NCBI RefSeq assembly: GCF_013387475.1
Contig: NZ_VWNB01000017.1
Location: 1-33,302 of the forward strand
Length of the DNA stretch: 33,302 bases
Reading direction: 5' to 3'
Source: Mariprofundus sp. KV
GTDB taxonomy: Bacteria; Pseudomonadota; Zetaproteobacteria; Mariprofundales; Mariprofundaceae
Of the stretch, positions 9,050 to 16,392 are shown piece by piece. Within the stretch, counting starts at the first letter, position 1. Each line of letters begins with the position of its first letter. Below the pieces are notes generated by a model. That model had not been told where the DNA came from, did not search any database, and saw nothing but the letters and a program-made list of their open reading frames with translations. Made by a program: the position numbers and the translations under genes.

Positions 9050-9933
9050 CCCTCCAGGCTGCGGTAGACTTCAGCCACACCCTCAGGCTCACAGACCAGC
9101 AGAACATCACAACCCACTTCCAGTGCAGCTTTAGCGGCCTGCACCACATCATCACCGACACCCCTCATGCAGAGATCATCACTCCATACCTGTCCGAAGA
9201 AACCGATGCGTTCACGCAGCACATGATGAATCCAGAACGGCGAAAGTGTGCCGACATCGCGATTGACCGCCGTATAGATCACATGCGCTGTCATCACATG
9301 CCTTAACCCCTCTCTGATCACACGCCGGAAGGTCTCGCTCTCCTCAAGCAGGACCGGAAGAGCAGCATCCACCTCAGGCACCGCCACATGCGAATCGGCA
9401 TTGGCGCGACCATGGCCGGGGAAATGTTTGCCGACAGCGTCAATGCCCGCATCGTGCAGCCCACGCATGCAGGCGGCACCCAGCGCAACCACCACATCAA
9501 CCTCAGATGAGTAGGCACGCTTTCCGATAATGCCGTGCCCCTCGGGATGAAACAGATCAAGATCCGGTGCGCAGTTGTGCGTAAACCCAAGCTCAGCCAG
9601 CGCCCTGCCCACGATCAGACTATCCTCATAGACCGCATCCACGCCTGCCTGCGCATCGCTCTTATATATAGATTCATACTCCGCCGCATGCCGCCGATTG
9701 TTAAACGGTGCCCAAGGCAGACGATTCACCCGGCCACCCTCCTCATCAATCGCCGCCCACGTATCTGCACCTGTGCAGAGCCGCACATCATCCAGTAGCG
9801 CTTTCACCTGCTCAGGGCTCTCAATGTTACGGGCAAACAGAATCACCCCCAGCGGCGGCTTACTCTTAAGCCACACCCGCTCCTGCTCACTTAATACTGT
9901 GCCACTCAATCCAATGATCAGGTGTTCATTCAT
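9046..9933 (-). CDS. nagZ: Beta-N-acetylhexosaminidase (glycoside hydrolase family 3)
   Basis: A cytosolic GH3 enzyme of muropeptide recycling that removes N-acetylglucosamine from anhydro-muropeptides. The 295-aa product has the NagZ-type single TIM-barrel. The family signature KHFPGHGRANADSH (about 165-178) carries the acid/base His/Asp loop, and SDDLCMRG carries the nucleophilic aspartate. The segment AIDEEGGRVNRL matches the conserved DxEGGxVxRL. I chose the ATG at 9933; a TTG directly before it is less likely. The gene converges on the GGDEF-EAL gene with a four-base overlap of the 3' ends. A small ATTCC-TTC-GGAAT inverted repeat (about 9946-9959) lies in its leader. Confidence 0.95.
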   Translation of the reverse strand: MNEHLIIGLSGTVLSEQERVWLKSKPPLGVILFARNIESPEQVKALLDDVRLCTGADTWAAIDEEGGRVNRLPWAPFNNRRHAAEYESIYKSDAQAGVDAVYEDSLIVGRALAELGFTHNCAPDLDLFHPEGHGIIGKRAYSSEVDVVVALGAACMRGLHDAGIDAVGKHFPGHGRANADSHVAVPEVDAALPVLLEESETFRRVIREGLRHVMTAHVIYTAVNRDVGTLSPFWIHHVLRERIGFFGQVWSDDLCMRGVGDDVVQAAKAALEVGCDVLLVCEPEGVAEVYRSLEG

Positions 9934-10014
9934 CAATAGCCCATTCCTTCGGAATCCTTCAATTCACCCTGCTTACCGTATTTAATCAACCTGATTCATC
10001 TCGCTAATATGAAA

Positions 10015-10560
10015 TCATAAGATACTGACCACTGGAGCAATGATAGCGACAACAATTGGTGCAATATATTCAGTCACCCGAGGAGTCATCACTGTTACGT
10101 GCAAAACCGAACGCAACAACCATACAGCAACATGCCCCAATGACACTTTCTTAGATGAAATATCCCTTACTTTGCCTTCCCCAGGATTATAGTCGTTCAG
10201 GACATAATCCCACCTCAAAAAGCCAACCTTCTTCAAATAATAACTTCTATTTTCTTGGTCGATTTCAGCATTGAATGATTTCAGCTTCGTATGGGCAACA
10301 GCAAGACCTTCAAAGCGATGAAGAATCGTAGAAATAATTTTTAAATCTTTCTCTTCTCGCATGTATTGATAGTAGCGAAGAAAAAAGTACCCCCAAAGTA
10401 CCCAAGCGGCAACCATCAACACTTCAGGCTTCCCAATTAATAGTTCGGTACCCAATAAATTGATTTTCACCACAGTCAACTGTGCGAAATCAAATACGAT
10501 TAGAGCACTACTAATAATTAACAGATTTCTACGCTGCCTTAAAAGACCACTTCCCAACAA
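10015..10560 (-). CDS. Predicted membrane protein of unknown function
   Basis: A 181-aa protein that I do not recognise. Visible parts: a short basic N-terminus, two hydrophobic helices (about 12-32 and 46-64), a charged soluble middle (about 68-140, containing HRFEGLAVAHTKLKSFNAEID), and a hydrophobic C-terminal third (about 142-181) that could hold one or two more helices and ends almost at the stop codon. The start is TTG at 10560, supported by AAGGGG seven bases upstream; the first in-frame ATG is about 48 codons inside. The DNA is clearly more AT-rich, with A/T-ending codons, than nagZ or the permease genes on either side, which suggests acquisition by transfer. It stands alone on its strand between nagZ and the permease remnants. 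Confidence 0.6.
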   Translation of the reverse strand: MLGSGLLRQRRNLLIISSALIVFDFAQLTVVKINLLGTELLIGKPEVLMVAAWVLWGYFFLRYYQYMREEKDLKIISTILHRFEGLAVAHTKLKSFNAEIDQENRSYYLKKVGFLRWDYVLNDYNPGEGKVRDISSKKVSLGHVAVWLLRSVLHVTVMTPRVTEYIAPIVVAIIAPVVSIL

Positions 10561-10705
10561 TACAATTCCCCTTGTTCACAATCGCCCCAATTAATAATTA
10601 TTACTTCTCTAATGAGATCATACTGGGGAACATAGAGTGTACAAGTCTACTTAACGTCAATCACATTAAACCCTATTGATCTTTCTCTTCATCTGTTGAA
10701 TCAAA
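10561..10705. other. AT-rich spacer upstream of the orphan membrane protein
   Basis: No gene is visible. The stretch TAATAATTATTAATTGG on the minus strand (about 10588-10604) could hold the promoter of the 181-aa gene, but no confident -35/-10 pair was found. The permease-remnant homology starts shortly after, at about 10713. Confidence 0.4.
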
Positions 10706-11012
10706 TCAGCCTTTGATCTCCATGCGCACATCAAGTTTATCGCGCAGAGCGTCGCCGAGAAGGTTCACGGCCCACCAGTGAGAAGAGAATCAGACCGGGC
10801 CAGATGGCGAATGGCGATATAGGGAACGCCGGATCCATTGGCGATAGCCGCCTCAACAAAGGGGACGGATTTGAATGAGAGCACCTGTGCACGTGAAAGA
10901 CGGGCAAACCCGACCCAGCCAACCACCAGCGCCATCACCAGGTTATCGATGCCGGGGCCAGCAGCGGCAAGGCAAGGCAGAACGCTGCCAGTCTCAAAGT
11001 AGATCTAGACAT
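10706..11012 (-). pseudogene. Decayed copy of the dppC/oppC-type permease gene
   Basis: This stretch aligns with the intact permease gene at 11423-12229 in three blocks. The first (about 10713-10806) matches 11427-11522 and carries the C-terminal codons, with a two-base deletion in the ACGGCC/CACC segment. The second (about 10807-10960) matches about 11702-11858 and has a three-base deletion. The third (from 10961) matches from 12178 and carries the N-terminal codons, beginning MSRSTLRLAAFC. Two internal stretches, about 179 and 319 bases of the intact gene, are missing. The start codon (11012-11010) and a stop (10708-10706) are still recognisable, but the reading frame is broken and most membrane helices and part of the EAA loop are lost. 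It cannot make a working permease. Confidence 0.88.
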
Positions 11013-11134
11013 TACGATCTCTTAAGCTTTGATTCGAGGCGTGCATGTGCCTTACTTTGCGAACCTTTGCGTCAAGGTGAATTGCGCTTGCGCAAGAGAG
11101 AGTACCCTGGGGTGCCTCTGCGGTGAAAAAGTCG

Positions 11135-11289
11135 TTACTCATGACGCTGCCTCGGATCGAGCCAGAGGCCGAGCAGATCGGCAAAGAGATTGGCCCGCAC
11201 ATAGAAACCGGCAATGATCAACACGCACCCCTGCACCAGCGGATAGTCTCGGCGCTGAATCGCCTCAATGGTCAACAATCCCAACCCCG
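11135..11289 (-). pseudogene. 3' fragment of a dppB/oppB-type permease gene
   Basis: Matches the last roughly 50 codons of the intact dppB-type gene at 12352-12506 at a constant offset of 1217 bases. It is in frame to a stop (TAA, 11137-11135) and preserves the C-terminal sequence ADLLGLWLDPRQRHE. Homology stops abruptly at 11289, and the upstream 80 percent of the gene is absent. Past the break lies a short tandem repeat. With the dppC-type remnant it forms the leftover of a second permease operon in the same order and orientation as the intact one. Confidence 0.88.
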
Positions 11290-11291
11290 TT

Positions 11292-11345
11292 CAATTGTAA
11301 AGTTTTGCATCGTCCAATCGTAAAGTTCTGTACCGTCTGATTGTA
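11292..11345. repeat. 23-bp tandem repeat at the permease homology breakpoint
   Basis: Two adjacent 23-base units (11292-11314 and 11315-11337) share CAAT-GTAAAGTT-TG-A-CGTC and match at 19 of 23 positions, all four differences being transitions. A partial third unit starts at 11338 (TGATTGTAA). The repeat begins right where homology to dppB ends. Short repeated GTAAAGTT-type units are reminiscent of the multiply repeated ends of some insertion sequences such as the IS21 family, but no transposase is near. The mobile-element reading is a guess. Confidence 0.55.
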
Positions 11346-11422
11346 ACCTTTAAACACAATAGCATCGCTGAACAGTCATGTGTTCTTCATGATTTTCCAT
11401 CACTGCCCTGCCAAACAGACGC
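11346..11422. other. Spacer with no recognised feature
   Basis: Downstream of the intact dppC-type gene on its strand. I see neither an open frame of note nor a clear terminator hairpin with a T-run. Confidence 0.4.
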
Positions 11423-12229
11423 TCATTTAATATCCATCCGCACATCGAGTTTATCGCGCAGGGCGTCGCCGAGAAGGTTCACGGCCATCACCAGTGAGAA
11501 GAGGATCAGGCCGGGCCAGATGACAAGACCGGGGGAGACCAGCATCAGGCGGGTGCCTTCGCGGATCATGGTGCCGAGTGATGCATCGGGCGGTTGCACA
11601 CCGACACCGAGGAAAGAGAGCCCAGCTTCACCGATAATCACTGCCGCAAGACCGAAGCTGGCTTCAACCAGCAAGGGGGCGGCGATATTGGGCAGCAGGT
11701 GGCGAACTGCGATATAGGGGACGCTTGTGCCGTTGGCGATGGCAGCTTCAACAAAAGGAACGGATTTAAAGGAGAGCACCTGCGCGCGCGAAAGGCGGGC
11801 AAAACCGACCCAGCCGACCACCACCAGTGCCATCACCAGATTATCGATGCCGGGGCCAAGCATCGCAGCCAGTGCAATCGCCAGAAGAATGCCGGGGAAG
11901 GAGAGCACGATATCGGCGATCCGCATCAGCAGCGCATCCACCCAGCCGCCGACCCAGCCTGAAACCATGCCGATGGTGATGCCCACACAGCCGCCAAACA
12001 GCACAACGGTAACCCCCACCATCAGCGAGAGCTGCAGACCTTCGGAGAGGCGCGCCAGCAGGTCGCGCCCCAGCGCGTCGGTGCCCAGCAGGTGTGTACC
12101 ACTTGCACGCTGCAGTACCGCATCAAGATCAATGGCATGGCTATCGATGCCACCCACTGCCGCAGCCAGTAGTACCAGCAGCGGAAAGGCCAGACAGAAA
12201 CTTGCCAGTCTCAAAGCAGATCTAGACAT
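11423..12229 (-). CDS. Peptide/nickel-type ABC transporter permease (DppC/OppC family)
   Basis: One of the two inner-membrane channel subunits of a peptide-type ABC importer. The 268-aa product has an N-terminal signal-anchor helix (about 5-28), the family segment HLLGTDALGRDLLARL (about 46-61) and about five further helices. The cytoplasmic EAA loop, which docks the ATPase, is visible as EAAIANGTSVPYIAVRHLLPN near residues 160-180. The C-terminus has the typical NLLGDALRDKLDVR. I chose the ATG at 12229 over a GTG one codon upstream. The partner permease lies upstream, separated by 119 bases. No substrate-binding protein or ATPase gene is adjacent, so these must be encoded elsewhere or shared. 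Substrate unknown: peptides, nickel and other ligands are all used by this family. Confidence 0.92.
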   Translation of the reverse strand: MSRSALRLASFCLAFPLLVLLAAAVGGIDSHAIDLDAVLQRASGTHLLGTDALGRDLLARLSEGLQLSLMVGVTVVLFGGCVGITIGMVSGWVGGWVDALLMRIADIVLSFPGILLAIALAAMLGPGIDNLVMALVVVGWVGFARLSRAQVLSFKSVPFVEAAIANGTSVPYIAVRHLLPNIAAPLLVEASFGLAAVIIGEAGLSFLGVGVQPPDASLGTMIREGTRLMLVSPGLVIWPGLILFSLVMAVNLLGDALRDKLDVRMDIK

Positions 12230-12232
12230 CAC

Positions 12233-12351
12233 GGTCTCTTAAGCTTTGATTCGAGACGTTCATGTGCCTTACTTTGCGAACCTTTGCGTCAAGGTGAATT
12301 GCGCTTGCGCAAGAGAGAGTACCCTGGGGTGCCTTTGCGGTGAAAAAGTCG
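12233..12351 (-). repeat. Repeated spacer between the two permease genes
   Basis: This 119-bp spacer and its edges are nearly duplicated at 11016-11134 in the decayed copy (offset 1217; 6 differences that I count over about 137 bp). On the minus strand it contains several CGCAAAG units (CACCGCAAAGGCACC, GACGCAAAGGTTCGCAAAG) and a TTGCGCAAGCGCAA core. The CGCAAAG-type composition resembles dispersed short intergenic repeats known from many bacteria. Whether other copies exist in this genome cannot be seen here. Confidence 0.55.
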
Positions 12352-13260
12352 CTACTCATGACGCTGCCTCGGATCGAGCCAGAGACCGAGCAGATCGGCA
12401 AAGAGATTGGCCAACACATAAAAACCGGCGATCAGCAGCACACAGCCCTGCACCAATGGATAATCACGGCGCTGAATCGCTTCAATGGTCAATAGTCCCA
12501 GCCCCGGCCAGTCAAATACGGTTTCAGTGATCACCGCACCGCCAAGCACTGCCCCCAGCTGCAGGGCAAACATGGTGATCACAGGAATCGCAGCCAGACG
12601 CGCGGCATGACGCCACCAGATCAGGCCTTCGGAGATACCGAAGGCGCGCGCGGTACGTGTGGCATCCATGCTCATCGCCTCCAGCCATGAGGAGCGGGCC
12701 ATACGCGACAGTACTGCAGCCAGTGCTGTGCCCAGTGTCACCGCAGGCAGGATGATCGAACCGGGTTGATCCATGCCGGAGACCGGCAACCAGCCGAGTC
12801 CCACAGCAAACAGCAGCATCAGCATCGGGCCTAACCAGAAGTTGGGGATCGAGACACCGATCAGCGAGAACCCCATGGCTGCCACATCCTCTTTTTTACC
12901 GGCATGGCGCGCTGCCCAGTAACCAAGCGGCAGCGCCAGAATCACCGCCAGCATCAGGCTGACTATCGCCAGCTGTGCCGTTGCCGGCACCCGCTCAAGG
13001 ATAAGTTCGAGCACCGGCCGGTGATCCACCAGCGATGTGCCCCACTCGCCAGTGGCAAGGCCGGTAAGATAACTGCCATATTGCATGAGAATCGGCTGAT
13101 CCAGACCCAGCGCCTGCCGCAGCACTTCACGATCGGCCTGCATCGCAGTCTCACCGAGCAGCGCATCCACCGGATCACCCGGCACCAGATGCAGCAGGAA
13201 AAAGACCAGCGTAGCCACGCCCAACAGCGTGGGAATCGCCTGTAGTAGTCTGGTTGCCAT
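12352..13260 (-). CDS. Peptide/nickel-type ABC transporter permease (DppB/OppB family)
   Basis: The second channel subunit of the peptide-type importer, about 302 aa with six predicted helices. Family marks include the N-terminal helix with LVFFLLHLVPGDPVDALLG (PGDP motif, about 17-35), the segment YWAARHAGKKED, and the EAA loop ARAFGISEGLIWWRHAARLAAIPVI about 80 residues from the end. The C-terminal helix region contains FYVLANLFADLLGLWLDPR. The ATG at 13260 was chosen over a GTG five codons upstream. It is divergent from ubiG with about 120 bases between the start codons. The partner permease follows after the repeated spacer. The same two genes are present as a decayed copy further downstream. 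Confidence 0.93.
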   Translation of the reverse strand: MATRLLQAIPTLLGVATLVFFLLHLVPGDPVDALLGETAMQADREVLRQALGLDQPILMQYGSYLTGLATGEWGTSLVDHRPVLELILERVPATAQLAIVSLMLAVILALPLGYWAARHAGKKEDVAAMGFSLIGVSIPNFWLGPMLMLLFAVGLGWLPVSGMDQPGSIILPAVTLGTALAAVLSRMARSSWLEAMSMDATRTARAFGISEGLIWWRHAARLAAIPVITMFALQLGAVLGGAVITETVFDWPGLGLLTIEAIQRRDYPLVQGCVLLIAGFYVLANLFADLLGLWLDPRQRHE

Positions 13261-13273
13261 AATTCGTCCGAAC

Positions 13274-13300
13274 ACACGGGCAGCCTACCCGTGTTTTTTT
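13274..13300 (+). terminator. Rho-independent terminator facing ubiG
   Basis: ACACGGG, loop CAGCCTA, CCCGTGT (13274-13294), followed by a T-run (13293-13300): a clean seven-pair stem and U-tract in the plus direction. It lies between two divergent genes, upstream of ubiG and not behind any plus-strand gene. It would stop plus-strand transcripts entering from the permease side, or act as a leader attenuator of ubiG. Confidence 0.75.
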
Positions 13301-13379
13301 GCCTGACCAGCCCTGTTGTCTGTCGCGACAAGAGAGATCACCGCTTGCCTTCAAAGCGCTTGAAAGACAGCCTGCGCCT

Positions 13380-14096
13380 ATGCAAACAGAGCAGCAGACA
13401 CAGCACTTTGACAGCGATGAGATCGCCAAATTTGAAGCGATGGCAGAGGAGTGGTGGGATCCCACCGGAAAATTCAAACCTCTGCACAAGATCAATCCGA
13501 TCCGGCTCGACTATATCGACCGGCAGGTAAAACTTGCTACGGCCACCGTGCTTGATGTCGGCTGCGGTGGCGGCCTGCTGGCTGAAAACATGGCCGCACG
13601 CGGCGCCAAAGTGACCGGCCTTGATCGCTCCCCTAAAGCACTGGCTATCGCACGTCTGCATAGCGAGCAGTCAGGGGTATCGGTTGAATATGTAGAGAAC
13701 GATGCGGAGACATGGGCTGAAAACCATGCCGGGCACTATGATGCGGTCACCTGCCTTGAAGTGCTGGAGCATGTGCCGGATGTGCCACGCACGGTAGCTG
13801 CCTGCGCCGCCATGATTAAACCCGGTGGCCACTTCTTTTTTGCCACCCTGAACCGCAACCCCACCTCCTATATCAAAGCGATTCTGGGCGCGGAGTACAT
13901 TCTCGGCTGGCTGCCTAAAGGCACCCATGAGTATGCCAAGTTTATTAAACCTTCAGAGATGAACAGCGCACTGCGCGGTGCGGGTCTTGAGATCAAAGAT
14001 CTGAAAGGACTCTCCTATGCCATGCTCAGTGACCGCTTCTCGCTCTCGGACGACCTCTCCGTCAACTACCTCGGCTTCGCCATTAAACCGCTCTGA
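13380..14096 (+). CDS. ubiG: Ubiquinone biosynthesis O-methyltransferase
   Basis: SAM-dependent methyltransferase that performs both O-methylations in ubiquinone synthesis. The 238-aa product, numbered from the ATG at 13380, begins MQTEQQTQHFDSDEIAKFE and continues with WWDPTGKFKPLHKINPIRLDYI, the hallmark N-terminus of UbiG. The SAM-binding motif I is VLDVGCGGGLLAENMA (about 56-71), with later motifs DAVTCLEVLEHVPD and KPGGHFFFATLNR. A longer reading from 13299 adds 27 residues that do not look like the family. No strong ribosome binding site is visible for either start. It implies a ubiquinone-based, aerobic or nitrate-type respiratory chain. lptD follows on the same strand after 83 bases. 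Confidence 0.96.
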   Translation: MQTEQQTQHFDSDEIAKFEAMAEEWWDPTGKFKPLHKINPIRLDYIDRQVKLATATVLDVGCGGGLLAENMAARGAKVTGLDRSPKALAIARLHSEQSGVSVEYVENDAETWAENHAGHYDAVTCLEVLEHVPDVPRTVAACAAMIKPGGHFFFATLNRNPTSYIKAILGAEYILGWLPKGTHEYAKFIKPSEMNSALRGAGLEIKDLKGLSYAMLSDRFSLSDDLSVNYLGFAIKPL

Positions 14097-14179
14097 ACCT
14101 GCTGAAAAGCGGCTCCGGGGCGTTATGTCCGGCCACGGTAAAGTGGACGGGTGGGAATTGTAAGATAGCTTGCCACCCC

Positions 14180-16276
14180 ATGCTCGATCTGCGCCGCATT
14201 TTACAGGCTATTGTTGCCACCACCCTGCTGCTTGCCGCAACAGCCTCCAACGCCGCCCCTGTAGATATTTCAGCCGATGAGATCTCGCGCAGCAGTGATG
14301 GTGTCATCACCGCCAGAGGCAATGTGATCATCAAACGGGAGCGCGAGACACTGCGTGCCGATGAGGTACTCTATCGCAGCGAACAGCAGATTCTCGAGGC
14401 GCGTGGCCATGTGGTGATTGAGTCGCCACAGGCAACCATTCAAGCCGAAGATGCCATCATGCAGGCCAACAGCAAAACAGGAGAGATGAACAAGGCGACA
14501 ATCATGCTTCCCGATGGTTCCCGTCTGGTTGCAGCGCGGGTGAAGCGCATTGATGACCAGCGCTTTGAGGCTGAAGAGCTGACCTATTCAGCCTGCCCGA
14601 TTGATGAAGAGTCATGGTCTATCGCCGCCAGCAAAGCGGAACTTGATCAGCAGGAGGGCTCGCTGACTGTACAGCACAGCAGATTTCAACTCTTGGGGGT
14701 GCCTGTACTCTACGCCCCCTGGTGGCAGCAACCACTACGCCGCAAATCAGGACTGCTTATGCCCAAGGTCGCATCCGGCAAGCGGCGCGGCACTGAGGTG
14801 GCCCTGCCGCTCTATCTGGCTGTTGACCCAAGCTGGGATTTCACGGCCACCCCACACTGGATGAGTGCGCGTGGCGTGATGGGCACGGGCGAATTGCGCC
14901 ACATCTCCGGCCTGGGCTCTGAACGACTACAGGCCGCCTGGATTGATGATGCTGAACTCAACAGACAGCGCTACCGCTTTGATGGTGCAATCCACTGGGA
15001 TCTGCCTGCGAATTTCGCCTTTGATGCTGATGGCGACTTCGTCAGCGATCCCGATTATCTGGCCGATTATGATACCGGCGACAATATCAGCGCCTACTAC
15101 CTGACCAGTCACGCCACCCTTTCTCAGGGTTTTGATCTCAACACCTTCACGGGTGACTGGATGGTGCAGGCCAGACACCAGCAGAACCTGCTGCTGGCCA
15201 ACAACAAAACCACACTGCAGATACTACCTCGTGCTGAAAGCCGCATGCAGCTGGAGCTGCATCCGAATCTGCTGCTCCACTTTGACCAGCAGAGTACCCG
15301 TTTTGACAGAATTACCGGCGTCGATGGCGGACGCATGGATCTGCACCCCTACCTGGAGATTCCGTGGGAGCTTGGCGGCGGCGGCCTTGCAGCCAATATG
15401 CAGATTGGTGCCCGCCAGACACGCTACTGGCTGCAACAGAGTAACCTGACCAACACCAGACCTGTTCGCACAACGATTGAAGCCAATCTCGAACTGCGCA
15501 GCGATTTTGAACGCATCAGCGACAGCCGCAGCTGGCGTCATCTGATCTCACCCGTCATCCGCTATGATTATATCGATGCACCTGATCAGAGCGCACTGCC
15601 CAATTTCGATTCAGGCTTTGGAGGACTGAGCTGGAGCAATCTTCTTTCGGGTAATCGCTTTGTCGGTTATGACCGCATTGAGCGCAGCAATCGCATCTCT
15701 CTGGTTCTGGAGAACAGACTGCAGCACAAAGCGGATGTTGATCAGGCAGCCCGTGACCTGTTAATCCTTCGCGCCGGTGCAGCTTATGATCGACAAAGAA
15801 AAAGCGTTGATCCCGCCCTCCAGGCGGCAACGCCGCGTCCATTCTCCAACCTCCTGGCTGAGGTAATCCTGTCGCCTGTTGCCGGCCTGCATATTGCCGG
15901 CAGCGGCCAGTACAACCATGCGCAGCGCTACTGGGCTACAGGTTATGCTACAGCCGGTTACGCAGATGCGAGAGGTAATGGCCTGAACATCAGCTACGCC
16001 TACACCGATGCCCGATACACCACCCGCTCACAAACCGTCAGCGCAACGGCAAACATCCGACTGGCCAATCGCTGGCTTGCTGCAGGCACTTGGCAATATG
16101 ACACCCTGCTCAAGCTCTCCCAGCAGAGTTCGGTGACGCTGAAATACCAGCATCCATGCTGGACGCTGGGGGGAGAGGGCTACCGCACCAACCGCCGTAC
16201 AGGCACCACCAATGCTGCCAACTTTGGCTTCCGTATCTTGCTTGAATTCAAAGGACTCGGTAGCGTCGGTTCGTGA
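14180..16276 (+). CDS. lptD: LPS-assembly outer-membrane protein LptD
   Basis: Outer-membrane translocon that, with LptE, places lipopolysaccharide in the outer leaflet. The 698-aa precursor has a signal peptide (about 1-25, ending SNA-AP), a periplasmic OstA/LptA-like N-domain (about 30-140, with repeated beta segments such as ARGNVIIKR and ARGHVVIES), then the LptD beta-barrel with YAPWWQQPLRRKSGLLMP at its start. The last residues form a short beta-strand, NFGFRILLEFKGL. The whole mature protein has only two cysteines, C139 (SACPIDEESW) and C660 (HPCWTLGG), where E. coli LptD has four; one N-domain to barrel disulfide could still form. It is followed by surA and pdxA as in many gammaproteobacteria. 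Confidence 0.96.
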   Translation: MLDLRRILQAIVATTLLLAATASNAAPVDISADEISRSSDGVITARGNVIIKRERETLRADEVLYRSEQQILEARGHVVIESPQATIQAEDAIMQANSKTGEMNKATIMLPDGSRLVAARVKRIDDQRFEAEELTYSACPIDEESWSIAASKAELDQQEGSLTVQHSRFQLLGVPVLYAPWWQQPLRRKSGLLMPKVASGKRRGTEVALPLYLAVDPSWDFTATPHWMSARGVMGTGELRHISGLGSERLQAAWIDDAELNRQRYRFDGAIHWDLPANFAFDADGDFVSDPDYLADYDTGDNISAYYLTSHATLSQGFDLNTFTGDWMVQARHQQNLLLANNKTTLQILPRAESRMQLELHPNLLLHFDQQSTRFDRITGVDGGRMDLHPYLEIPWELGGGGLAANMQIGARQTRYWLQQSNLTNTRPVRTTIEANLELRSDFERISDSRSWRHLISPVIRYDYIDAPDQSALPNFDSGFGGLSWSNLLSGNRFVGYDRIERSNRISLVLENRLQHKADVDQAARDLLILRAGAAYDRQRKSVDPALQAATPRPFSNLLAEVILSPVAGLHIAGSGQYNHAQRYWATGYATAGYADARGNGLNISYAYTDARYTTRSQTVSATANIRLANRWLAAGTWQYDTLLKLSQQSSVTLKYQHPCWTLGGEGYRTNRRTGTTNAANFGFRILLEFKGLGSVGS

Positions 16277-16328
16277 GCGTTTTACCTCTTTCCCTGCACT
16301 GCGAGTAAAACTTCATAAAACCCATCAA

Positions 16329-16354
16329 CCGGAAAATTCGGCACCTTTTTTTTT
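16329..16354 (+). terminator. Weak terminator-like element between lptD and surA
   Basis: CCGGAAAATTCGG (16329-16341) can form a short stem and is followed after four bases by nine Ts (16346-16354). The stem is weak (about five pairs, one a G-T), so termination is probably partial at most. Confidence 0.35.
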
Positions 16355-16392
16355 GCTGACTTATGCCATTTGCAACACTCTGTGGAGGTTCC

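Noticed and set aside
12904-13245. Plus-strand open frame inside the dppB-type gene
   Set aside because: Shadow of the intact permease; the translation is Arg/His/Gln-rich with no domain.
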